NCBI GenBank assembly: GCA_910584965.1
Contig: CAJUDZ010000013.1
Span: forward strand, 1 to 64,000
DNA length: 64,000 bases
From: an uncultured Lachnospiraceae bacterium
GTDB taxonomy: Bacteria; Bacillota; Clostridia; Lachnospirales; Lachnospiraceae
Direction: 5' to 3'
Part shown: piece after piece, positions 8,042 to 16,238 of the stretch
How positions within the stretch are numbered: position 1 is the stretch's first letter
Layout of the letters: the number at the start of each line of letters is the position of its first letter
Position numbers and translations under genes: made by a program
Notes under the pieces: model-generated
Databases searched by the model: none
What the model was told of the DNA's origin: nothing
Seen by the model: only the letters and a program-made list of their open reading frames with translations

Positions 8042-10118
8042 CGTTCACGTCCTCCCAGGGAACGAGAACCTCTATCGCTCCATAACCGTCCCAGGCAATC
8101 TGTCCAAAGTCATAATAAAAAACAATACCCTGCTCCGTCAGATAAAAGCCGGAAGCCCATCCGCCTTCCCGTTCCGAGCGCAGCCAGCTTTCCCCCGCCG
8201 TCTCTTCATACGTTGAACCTTCAAAAAATTTATAAAAACCCTGTTCTTTCTCAAAAGCCCGGTCAATCAGCGCAATCCAGTCTTCCTCTTTTATCTGCGG
8301 CGCAATCTGCTCTAAACCCGTCTCTTCCCCCGTTTGGACATCGATCGTATAAGCGTATACCGCCGGAAATGCGCTGACGCCGCCCGAATAATGTTCTCCA
8401 AAGAATACGAGACTGCAATAGTCTTCTTCCAGATAAGTCAGCGCCCTAAATTCCATGGAATCGTGAGGATAGCGGCCATACTCGTAATTTTCTCCCGCCG
8501 TGGCGTACATCGCAGACTGTTCCCCATTCCTCTGCCAGTCTCCCACGATTTCCTGTTCCTTCTCCTGCAGAAACAGATTTACTTTTTCCGCGCCGCACCA
8601 TGTTTCGTCCAGGAGGAAGTTCCGGTAATGGTACCGGTAAATATCCTCTCCATTCCTGTCCTGAAACAAATTTTCCGTCTCCGCCGTTTCTCCATACTGC
8701 TCTGCCGGGTAAGCGCTGCACGTCCGCCAGAAGTTGTCCGTGGCATGAACTTTCTGCTGATCGGCATCCATCGTACTTCCTGTTCCCGGATAACCGGCTT
8801 CTTCTTCTTTTTCTTCCTCCGGGTAATAATCGGCCGTATACGCCGCCTGCTCTTCCGGAAACACCTGATATCCCACATAAAGATAACGAACCGGTGTCAA
8901 TGCTTCATTTTCCGGGCAGAAAACGGAAACACTGTAACCGGAAAAATACCGCTCATCGCTCAAAGGCGTCCTGTATTCCCCCGCATAGTTCAGATATAAA
9001 ATTCCCTCCTGACTATACCACTCCCTTGTTCCGTAATATAGAATGCCAAAAGAAGACTCCCCTTCCCACCGGGCAGCCGTTTCCGCAAGCGGCATCACGG
9101 AAACCGCTTCGATCAACGGTTCCAGATCCTTATCGGCATCATAAGGCACCCCGGCTGCTCCATGCAGATATATCGCGATTTCACGGGAAACACCGGCGGG
9201 ATAGCTGATCAGATAGCTGTCCACATAATTGCCTTCCTTATCATACCCATACAGCATCGTATCGAATGACCGTATCGTCCCGTCCGGTGCAAAATGCAGA
9301 TTAAAGCTGGTCGCCAGGCATAATGTTTCCGGCAGTTCTACCTTCCTGCGGATATCCTCCAGAATCCCTTCTATCCCCGTTTCGTATATGTTATCATGCC
9401 GCAGCGCCGTACTTTTCTTATCCTGTAAATCTCTCAGATACCAGGAAAGCTTTCCCTGATATGGTATCGCGCTTCTTACTACGAGAAAGCTGCCGGACAG
9501 CGTCACCGCCGCCAGCAGAAAACCTGCCGCCGTCCTGTATGCTTTTTTCCGGAAAGCAGGAACCATTGATAGTTTCAAATCCAGAAAATCCGTCTCTTCC
9601 GGCGGAATTTGCCGCAGATCAAGCACGATTACCGTCTTATCCCGAAGAAAAATCTGACAATACTTTTTCCTTCTGATATACCATTTTACATGTTCCCCCG
9701 CAAAGGTTCTGACCGTTTGCATGCCGGTTCCGGTACCGTCCGCTTCCGCCTGATTCCATCCGCTTTCCGCCCCGGTGACCGCCAGCATATTTCCGTCCGC
9801 CGTAAACGCACGAAAAACCGAGAGAATTTTATGCCTGTTATAGCCTGTCCACAGCCAGAGCCCATAACAGAACGCACAGACCCACCAGAAGAGGCAGCAA
9901 AGCAGAACCGGCACATTTCGGGAAATCCGCCCAAACTGGCAGAGCGAATACAAATGATACCAGGTCACGCCGTAAACAGCCAGATTAGCCGGTCTCGTGA
10001 ATATATGATACACCGTTTTCAGGAAAAGCGACGCACCGCTATTGGCGGACGACAATTCCCCTGTACTCCCATGTTTTTCCTTCGTCCCGCGATTCGTATT
10101 TGGCTTTGCTTCCTCCAT
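8037..10118 (-). CDS. Membrane protein of unknown function, third gene of the second BlaI/M56 operon
   Basis: About 693 residues, not recognised. Two hydrophobic hairpin segments are visible near residues 55-90 and one near 195-215, followed by a 480-residue region, presumably extracellular, rich in Tyr, Trp and acidic residues. A short segment (KKYCQIFLRDKTVIVLDL) between the helices resembles a small cytoplasmic YcxB-like domain, but this is weak. The reading frame is open from 10181; ATG 10118 is preferred because GGAGGA lies 11 bases ahead. It then overlaps the end of the M56 gene by 80 bases in another frame, so translation is probably coupled. The context suggests a partner or target of the M56 sensor. 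Confidence 0.7.
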   Translation of the reverse strand: MEEAKPNTNRGTKEKHGSTGELSSANSGASLFLKTVYHIFTRPANLAVYGVTWYHLYSLCQFGRISRNVPVLLCCLFWWVCAFCYGLWLWTGYNRHKILSVFRAFTADGNMLAVTGAESGWNQAEADGTGTGMQTVRTFAGEHVKWYIRRKKYCQIFLRDKTVIVLDLRQIPPEETDFLDLKLSMVPAFRKKAYRTAAGFLLAAVTLSGSFLVVRSAIPYQGKLSWYLRDLQDKKSTALRHDNIYETGIEGILEDIRRKVELPETLCLATSFNLHFAPDGTIRSFDTMLYGYDKEGNYVDSYLISYPAGVSREIAIYLHGAAGVPYDADKDLEPLIEAVSVMPLAETAARWEGESSFGILYYGTREWYSQEGILYLNYAGEYRTPLSDERYFSGYSVSVFCPENEALTPVRYLYVGYQVFPEEQAAYTADYYPEEEKEEEAGYPGTGSTMDADQQKVHATDNFWRTCSAYPAEQYGETAETENLFQDRNGEDIYRYHYRNFLLDETWCGAEKVNLFLQEKEQEIVGDWQRNGEQSAMYATAGENYEYGRYPHDSMEFRALTYLEEDYCSLVFFGEHYSGGVSAFPAVYAYTIDVQTGEETGLEQIAPQIKEEDWIALIDRAFEKEQGFYKFFEGSTYEETAGESWLRSEREGGWASGFYLTEQGIVFYYDFGQIAWDGYGAIEVLVPWEDVNG

Positions 10119-12405
10119 ATTCCGAATATTCCTCCATTCCCACATACAGACATAAAACGCCGTCCCTTTCTTCCGGCGCATAAGCCATGCAGTAATAATC
10201 CGGCACTTCCGGAAGGTTCTGTCTCTCCCATGTCTTTCCGCCGTCCTCTGTCCGCCAGATGTCCGGCGTCTCCGAATCCCGAATGGTTAAAAATCCTACC
10301 CTGTTATTGATAAATACCGCACCTGTTGTCAGAGAATGCCCTTCCGTCATCGCATCCGGTCCGGCCGGCCCCACATACTGCCATGATTTACCGCCGTCCG
10401 TCGTATGAAATAAAATTGTTGTTTCCTGCCAGACGACCCGTTCTCCCGTAAAAACCAGAAACCCTTCCTGCCCGTTCTCCGGAAAATCCACATAAATCTT
10501 CCGGCCTCCGAAATAATCATATGTCACGACGGATTTTTTAAAGCTCCGGCTCTCCTCTTCATAGAAGACAACGGAAAAAGGAACCGTATTGCTTCCGCCA
10601 TATGCAAAGACAATCTTTTTCTCATCCACCTGATAACTGCCCGCCTGTAAGGAAGTCTGTTTACCGTCCATTTCGTCTCCCCGACCGTATAATTCTTCCA
10701 GTGTAACCGGCACCTCCTTCCATACGCCGTCCGCTCCGCTGACCCGCAGCATCCCTTCTTTCGTATCGACCCGGTAAGCGTTCTCCGATAATGTGCCTTC
10801 GAATAAACCGTTTATTTCCGATTCCCCTGTTCCATTTGCCAGATCGATTTCCGGAACGTCCCCAAGCATCTCTTTTACGGGTTGTTCCGCCTGCCTTATA
10901 TACGCCTCCAGCACATCCTTCGTCTCCGCAATTCCTTCCAGTTCGAATACATAGTCCTGCACCATGCGGATTTTTACCGCCCAGTTAAAATATGCATAAT
11001 AGCCGTCGTTTTTCCGCGCAGCCTGCGACTTTCCGCGAAGCTCCTCCGGAAACTGCATGAGTGTCTCTTTTTCATACCCGATATAATACCGGAATATAAC
11101 CGCAAAAACCGCCTCATGTTTATCCCCGGCCAACAGCCGCCGGGATACGATGTCCAACTGTGCATTCCCGTATTCTTCCGGGTTCCACTGAGCCGCCCAT
11201 TCCTGATCCGTATAATAGGAAAGATACCGTTGCAACAGCAGCGGAATGGCCTCTCCATATCTGTCCGCATCTTTTAAGCGAATCTGCCAGGGGCCTTCGG
11301 CTGCATAGGGCAGTTCATCAAATTCTTTTTCCTCATAATCATCTTTCCCCTGAAATTCTCTGTAATAAGCATCTTCGGGAAGCGGCTCCAGTTTTGTCAT
11401 CTCATCGACCGCTGCCTGTGAAAAGCTTTCCGGCAGTTCATATCCATCATAAACGGAACTTTTCGGCGCTCCGTTTTCATCATAGCCGTATATTTCCGCC
11501 TGTGCCTGTTCCCGCCTTATCCGCATACCCTGATACACCCTGTCTCCGATGCGGTAAGCGGTAAAAACGGCTTCCGGAAGCAATACCGCGATCACGGCAT
11601 ACGCCAGAAAATCCCATTTTTTATTTTCGTTCATAATCGCGGAAATTCTCGCCTTCATCATCCGCTTTCCATGATAAAAATAGGCGGAATAAACCTGTCC
11701 CGCCATTCGTTCCTGTTCCAGACACTGCAGTAGCGCGGCGGCATACTCCTTTCGCTCCGAAATGTCCCGGCCCTCCACAACCGCTTCGTCACAGGCCGTC
11801 TCCACATCCTGAAATGCTGCCGCCTTCAGCAGATACATAAGGGGCTGGAACCACAGCAGGCTCTGTATCAACAGCATAAACAGCTTATAGATCGTGTCTT
11901 TGTGTTTTATATGATAACATTCATGTAAAAAAATGAAATGCAGAACCCGGCCGCCGTATTCCTTTTCGGGTAAAATCAAAATCGGCTCCCTGAATCCGAT
12001 GACAAACGGTTCTCTGGTTTCCCGGCTTCCATACAGAAATGACCTTTCTGTCCCTTCTTTCTCTATATCATAAAGCCCCATCTCCTGTGCTGCTTCCCGC
12101 AGACTCCTCTTAACGGATTCATCCGAAATCATCCTGAGCCGGCCGATACAGTCTCTTCGAAACCTTGCATAATTCAGGTAATGAACAGACATTACGAATG
12201 CCGCCGATAGAAGCCATACAAATACCGCCGCGGATCTCCAATTACCATATAGTACAGGCGGAAGCCCGAAACGATCCACGGCCCTGCCGATCAGATAATC
12301 CAGCTGCCAAAAGTCCCGCAGCATTTTTTCCAGAAAAAGAAAATGCGCCGATAAAAGCTGTACCGCCAGTATTGCCCAGATTATTTTTCTCCATTTCGCT
12401 CTCAT
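10039..12405 (-). CDS. M56 metallopeptidase with C-terminal Asp-box (BNR) repeats
   Basis: A 788-residue BlaR1-like protein with N-terminal helices, the zinc motif HECYH at residues 161-165 and a further helix near 270-290. The extracellular part ends with three Asp-boxes of the form S/T-x-D-x-G-x-x-W: TTDGGKSW (about 668), TEDGGKTW (about 719) and SRDEGKTW (about 772). Asp-boxes mark beta-propeller blades of sialidase-like folds and often contact glycans or other surfaces. This replaces the penicillin-sensing domain of BlaR1, so the signal may be a polysaccharide; that is inference. The gene sits 23 bases after its BlaI-like repressor gene and overlaps the downstream membrane protein gene. 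Confidence 0.85.
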   Translation of the reverse strand: MRAKWRKIIWAILAVQLLSAHFLFLEKMLRDFWQLDYLIGRAVDRFGLPPVLYGNWRSAAVFVWLLSAAFVMSVHYLNYARFRRDCIGRLRMISDESVKRSLREAAQEMGLYDIEKEGTERSFLYGSRETREPFVIGFREPILILPEKEYGGRVLHFIFLHECYHIKHKDTIYKLFMLLIQSLLWFQPLMYLLKAAAFQDVETACDEAVVEGRDISERKEYAAALLQCLEQERMAGQVYSAYFYHGKRMMKARISAIMNENKKWDFLAYAVIAVLLPEAVFTAYRIGDRVYQGMRIRREQAQAEIYGYDENGAPKSSVYDGYELPESFSQAAVDEMTKLEPLPEDAYYREFQGKDDYEEKEFDELPYAAEGPWQIRLKDADRYGEAIPLLLQRYLSYYTDQEWAAQWNPEEYGNAQLDIVSRRLLAGDKHEAVFAVIFRYYIGYEKETLMQFPEELRGKSQAARKNDGYYAYFNWAVKIRMVQDYVFELEGIAETKDVLEAYIRQAEQPVKEMLGDVPEIDLANGTGESEINGLFEGTLSENAYRVDTKEGMLRVSGADGVWKEVPVTLEELYGRGDEMDGKQTSLQAGSYQVDEKKIVFAYGGSNTVPFSVVFYEEESRSFKKSVVTYDYFGGRKIYVDFPENGQEGFLVFTGERVVWQETTILFHTTDGGKSWQYVGPAGPDAMTEGHSLTTGAVFINNRVGFLTIRDSETPDIWRTEDGGKTWERQNLPEVPDYYCMAYAPEERDGVLCLYVGMEEYSEYGGSKAKYESRDEGKTWEYRGIVVRQ

Positions 12406-12428
12406 GCCGCAGTCACTCCTGTCCGGTT

Positions 12429-12797
12429 CTATTTCTTCTCACTTTTTTCTTCCAGAAACGCACGCAGTTCTTCCATATCCTGTGCCGTAAGCCCATTTCC
12501 GTCATACAGGGCCGACACAAAGTTTTTCAGCGAATTACGGTACATCTTGCGCAAAATATTTTTGCTTTCCTTCTGCAAATATTCTTCTTCCTTCACCAAA
12601 GGCGTATACCAGTTGATCTTTCCGATTTTCTCCACGCCTACGAATCCCTTGGCCTCCAGCCTGTTTAAAAAAGACAGAATCGTCGGCGCCGCCACGTCCT
12701 TATGCAGATGTTCCTCTATCTCCATCCGGTTGACCGGCCCGTCGTGCCTCCATATTATCATCATAATTTCCAGTTCCGATTCCGGCAGCCTCTTCAT
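12429..12797 (-). CDS. BlaI/MecI-family transcriptional repressor (second copy)
   Basis: 122 residues, with the family opening LPESELEIMMIIWRHDGPVNRMEIEEHL and a recognition region APTILSFLNRLEAKGFV; a C-terminal helical region serves for dimerisation. It should control its own operon with the M56 and unknown membrane protein genes that follow. The start ATG 12797 has AAAGGATGG about 10 bases upstream. It is clearly diverged from the repressor at 5950-6354, so the two operons probably answer to different signals. Confidence 0.88.
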   Translation of the reverse strand: MKRLPESELEIMMIIWRHDGPVNRMEIEEHLHKDVAAPTILSFLNRLEAKGFVGVEKIGKINWYTPLVKEEEYLQKESKNILRKMYRNSLKNFVSALYDGNGLTAQDMEELRAFLEEKSEKK

Positions 12798-12853
12798 CTT
12801 TACGTTCCATCCTTTCTTTCCGTATTACGGACTACAGGCTGATGCGCTTCCGG

Positions 12854-12943
12854 CATACCGTATGTAAATATGCGGCGGTCATTTTCTGCATTTGCCTAAT
12901 ATCAATCCAGATTTATTCTACATCCTGCCGCGGCATCCGTCAA
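12854..12943 (-). promoter_or_regulatory. Candidate promoter and operator of the second BlaI/M56 operon
   Basis: Minus strand: TTGACG (12938-12943), 17 bases, TAGAAT (12915-12920). About 50 bases downstream, the palindrome CATAC-C-GTATG (12854-12864) resembles the ACGGTATACC half of the first BlaI operator. The rest of the 265-base gap to 13062 holds only an imperfect GGGC/GCCC hairpin near 12979-13003 and no gene. Confidence 0.5.
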
Positions 12944-13062
12944 GCAATATCAAAGCACCTGTTCAGTGCACCCGTCCCGGGCCGTTTCTCTGCGAAACAG
13001 CCCCTTTCGGAATTGACTGCCCGAACCCCTCCGGGATCCGGCATCGACGAAGGATGACCGCC

Positions 13063-14382
13063 TCAGTAGCGCACAATCTCACCGTTCTTTATTTCCTTCG
13101 TTGCGGACACAATCACCTGACTTTCCCTGTCCAGCGCGCCTTCTACCGCAATCCAGTTTTCGTTTTCGTCCAGAATCTTCACATTCAGCTCTTCCACATA
13201 ATATTCCGCACCGAGAATCCCTTCCCGCTCCTTCACCACATAGACAAAACTTCTGGTGTTGTCCCGGTGAACGGCTGACGGCGGAAGGCAGTTCGGATAT
13301 TTTTCCCCTGTCTCCGTGCGCGTCATAATGCCGGATAAGCCCGGCGTTCCCTTACCTTCCGGAAGATTCATGTAAATCTCATAATTTCCGGGCATACTTT
13401 CGCTTTCGGCCAGATAATCGACGGTTGCTTCCGTCTCTTTGCTGCTCCCATCCAGTTTCAGATCCGCCTTGTCGTTTAACGATACATATTTCTTCTGCTC
13501 TTTTGTCAGCATTGCCTTAAACTGACAGGGAACCGCGTCATCCGCAATAAGCATGACTGCCGAATCGGGAATCCGCCCTCCGACGCTGATAAAAACATCC
13601 GTAATCAGGCCGCCGCTCCCTGCCGTAATCTGGCCGTTTATATCGAGAACCGCCTGATACTGCGACAAATCCGCCTGCATATCGGCCAGCTCTATCCGGC
13701 TGGCGGACAATGTAGAATCCTCCTCCTCGGGCAGAAGAATATCTTCCACCCTTCTTTCGGCATCTTTCATTGTATTTTCTCTCTGCCACTTCGCATCCGC
13801 TTCCGCATAAGCCGCCGACTGCAGGGCATCGTCTAAGGCGTCGTTGCCGCCCCCCTGTTCTTCTATGTCGGTTTCCGCCTGATTGATTTCTTCCGCTGCC
13901 CGGCCGACCAGCGTATCCTGATACCGCGCCTGCGCGTCATAATCCGCTCTGGCCCGTTCTTCTTCCAGCGCCTTTTTCTGTCTCGCCAGCTCTTCATTTT
14001 TCAGAATCGTATCAATCTGAAGCTGTAATTTCGCGATCTGAGTCTGTTTTTCTTCCATAATCGCCTTCAAATCTTCCATATCGATCGTAAAAAGCACGTC
14101 CCCTTCTTCCACCCTGTCGCCGGCCTGTACCATCACCTTATCGATTCTGAGACCGGAAAGCGCCGTAACCGGATTCTTTTCTCCCGCAACGACGATGCCT
14201 TCCACCTCCACAATATGCTCCACATATTTCTGCTCCGTTACCACCGTCGTTACAACGGGGAGTCTCGACGCATAAATACTCTTGGATATAATCGTGCACA
14301 GCCACATCAGCGCAAGAAAAATGAAAAATCCCGCCATTATTTTCTTTTTCCTGATTTCTCCCGCTCTTTTTTCTTCCAACAT
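13063..14382 (-). CDS. HlyD/MacA-like membrane-fusion (adaptor) protein
   Basis: 439 residues: one N-terminal helix (about 15-33), a biotinyl-lipoyl-like half (IDKVMVQAGDRVEEGDVLFTIDMEDL), a long acidic coiled-coil hairpin (about 105-235), the second lipoyl half (QITAGSGGLITDVFISVGGRI) and beta-barrel domains. Such adaptors normally bridge an exporter, yet here the gene follows two import-type ABC permeases by about 30 bases and is probably the last gene of that operon. It might work with an exporter encoded elsewhere or have a structural role in the lipoprotein/permease complex. Confidence 0.8.
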   Translation of the reverse strand: MLEEKRAGEIRKKKIMAGFFIFLALMWLCTIISKSIYASRLPVVTTVVTEQKYVEHIVEVEGIVVAGEKNPVTALSGLRIDKVMVQAGDRVEEGDVLFTIDMEDLKAIMEEKQTQIAKLQLQIDTILKNEELARQKKALEEERARADYDAQARYQDTLVGRAAEEINQAETDIEEQGGGNDALDDALQSAAYAEADAKWQRENTMKDAERRVEDILLPEEEDSTLSASRIELADMQADLSQYQAVLDINGQITAGSGGLITDVFISVGGRIPDSAVMLIADDAVPCQFKAMLTKEQKKYVSLNDKADLKLDGSSKETEATVDYLAESESMPGNYEIYMNLPEGKGTPGLSGIMTRTETGEKYPNCLPPSAVHRDNTRSFVYVVKEREGILGAEYYVEELNVKILDENENWIAVEGALDRESQVIVSATKEIKNGEIVRY

Positions 14383-14410
14383 ATTCCCACTCCTTCTTAA
14401 ACAACGCCTT

Positions 14411-15283
14411 TTATTCTTTTAACCCCGAAAAAATAATCCCCTGTTCCAGATAGTCCTGTCCCCAGACAAACACGAACACCGCCGGTATCAGCGTAATGAT
14501 GGACGCGCCGAACGCATATCCGGCCTGTGCCCAGGTTATCTCCGGCAGATACAGGGAAAGCGGCCAGAGCGCCTTTTCCTCCAGAAACGCCATCGGCTGT
14601 TCCATCATGTTCCAATATTCCAGGAATCCGAGCACCATAGCAGACAACAGGCCGCTCTTTCCGAGCGGAAGCCCAATTTTACGAAAAATCGTAAATTCTC
14701 CCGCACCGTCTATCCGGGCCGCCTCGAACAGCTGCATCGGTATGCCGCGGAATCCTCCATAGGACAGAAAAACCGGAAACGTGGAAAATACCGCCGGAAG
14801 GATTACCGCCTGATGGGTATCGAGCATCCCAAACCGGTTCAGCACCAGATAACTTGACAGCATCATGACCTGAAAAGGCAGAAGCATCAGCACCACATAT
14901 AACGCAAACAGCGCCCGGCTTCCTTTCACTCTGTATACGGCAAACGCCCACGCAGCAGGCACTCCCACCAAAAGCTGCCCGGCCAGAATACAGCCGACTA
15001 TTTTAATTGAATTCCAGAACAATACGAAAAACTGCGGCGTCAAAAAAAGCAGTTTCCCATAATTTTCAAAGGTCGGGTAATTCGGTATCAGTTTCCAGGT
15101 AACAAATTCCAGTTCTTCCGCAAAAATCGGAGACAGACATTGTTTCAACTCCCCGTTTCCCATCACGGATCCCGTAATCAGAAGCAGCACCGGCAGACAT
15201 ACAAACACCGCCGGCAGTATGAGCAGAACAGTCATAAGCTCCTGTTTTATATCTTTTATTCTTTTCTTTAACTCCGTTTTCAT
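14411..15283 (-). CDS. ABC sugar-type permease, MalG/LacG-like
   Basis: 290 residues with six predicted membrane helices. The EAA loop that docks the ATPase reads EAARIDGAGEFTIFRKIGLPL (about 188-208). By family it is the second permease of a carbohydrate-type importer. It follows the MalF-like gene closely. No ATPase gene is in the cluster; in many Clostridia a shared MsmK/MalK-type ATPase serves several importers. The cargo is unknown. Confidence 0.88.
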   Translation of the reverse strand: MKTELKKRIKDIKQELMTVLLILPAVFVCLPVLLLITGSVMGNGELKQCLSPIFAEELEFVTWKLIPNYPTFENYGKLLFLTPQFFVLFWNSIKIVGCILAGQLLVGVPAAWAFAVYRVKGSRALFALYVVLMLLPFQVMMLSSYLVLNRFGMLDTHQAVILPAVFSTFPVFLSYGGFRGIPMQLFEAARIDGAGEFTIFRKIGLPLGKSGLLSAMVLGFLEYWNMMEQPMAFLEEKALWPLSLYLPEITWAQAGYAFGASIITLIPAVFVFVWGQDYLEQGIIFSGLKE

Positions 15284-15338
15284 CCTCTGACCACAGCCTT
15301 TCTTCGTCCTGTACCATATCGGGCAGCATATTCGCTTT

Positions 15339-16214
15339 CTATTCGCTCTTATCCCACAGCCTCTGCAATATCATAATAACGGCAAACAGAAATCCGCCGA
15401 CACAGACGGCGGCAGCAGCCATTTTGTCAAAATCCAGATTAACAAACCAGTTATTAAACAGATGCTGCAGCAGGTAAATACTCTGCTCCGGATAAGAACC
15501 GGCCACCAGATAAGCTTCCCGGTATATTTTAAAAGAATTAAGGAATGAAAGTATCACGATCGTATACAGACTCCCTTTCAGGTTCGGAAGCACCACCCTG
15601 AAAAAAATCTGCAGATCGGAAGCCCCATCCACTTTGGCCGCTTCCAGCATTTCTCCGGAAATACCAAGAATCCCGGCCAGCCACAATACGATCGTATAAC
15701 CCGTATTTTTCCACACATAGCTGAATACAAGCACCCAGAAAGCTGCGCTGCTTCCCAGATAATCTTTATGTATTTCTCCCCAGAGCCCGCTCCATTCTCC
15801 GATTTTGGTCAGAAACAGATTCAGAAAACCCTGCTTGTAAAAAAACAGCTTCCAGACGATTACAATCGTAGCCGTCGGCATGGCGAGCGGAAACAGATAA
15901 AGCGACTTGATAAGTCCCGCGCTTTTCAGTTTGCTGAGCGGCATTGCGATCATCAGACCGACAACAACCAGAATCGGTATACAGACAAATGTAAAACGAA
16001 ATGTATTTTTTACCGCAAGCTGAAAAGCCTGATTTGTAAATATCGTCTTATAATTCTGTATTCCGTTAAACTGCCCCGTTACCGCCGTCGCAAAAGAACG
16101 TCTGAACACATCCAGAAACGGAAGCAGCACAAACAATAATACACCGATAAAGCTTGGCGCCATAAACAGAAAAAAAGCCTTCTGCAGTTTATTCTTTTTC
16201 CTTGAAAATTTCAA
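15339..16214 (-). CDS. ABC sugar-type permease, MalF/UgpA-like
   Basis: 291 residues with six helices and the EAA motif EAAKVDGASDLQIFFRVVLP. The first helix (FLFMAPSFIGVLLFVLLPFL) is typical of MalF/UgpA-like subunits. It starts about 25 bases after the lipoprotein gene at 16239-18653 and pairs with the MalG-like gene downstream. Confidence 0.88.
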   Translation of the reverse strand: MKFSRKKNKLQKAFFLFMAPSFIGVLLFVLLPFLDVFRRSFATAVTGQFNGIQNYKTIFTNQAFQLAVKNTFRFTFVCIPILVVVGLMIAMPLSKLKSAGLIKSLYLFPLAMPTATIVIVWKLFFYKQGFLNLFLTKIGEWSGLWGEIHKDYLGSSAAFWVLVFSYVWKNTGYTIVLWLAGILGISGEMLEAAKVDGASDLQIFFRVVLPNLKGSLYTIVILSFLNSFKIYREAYLVAGSYPEQSIYLLQHLFNNWFVNLDFDKMAAAAVCVGGFLFAVIMILQRLWDKSE

Positions 16215-16238
16215 TCTTATCCCTCCGATGACCGTTCT

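Noticed and set aside
12842..13057. Small plus-strand open frames in the gap before the HlyD-like gene
   Set aside because: No ribosome-binding site and no recognisable protein features; the interval contains the minus-strand promoter of the BlaI operon.
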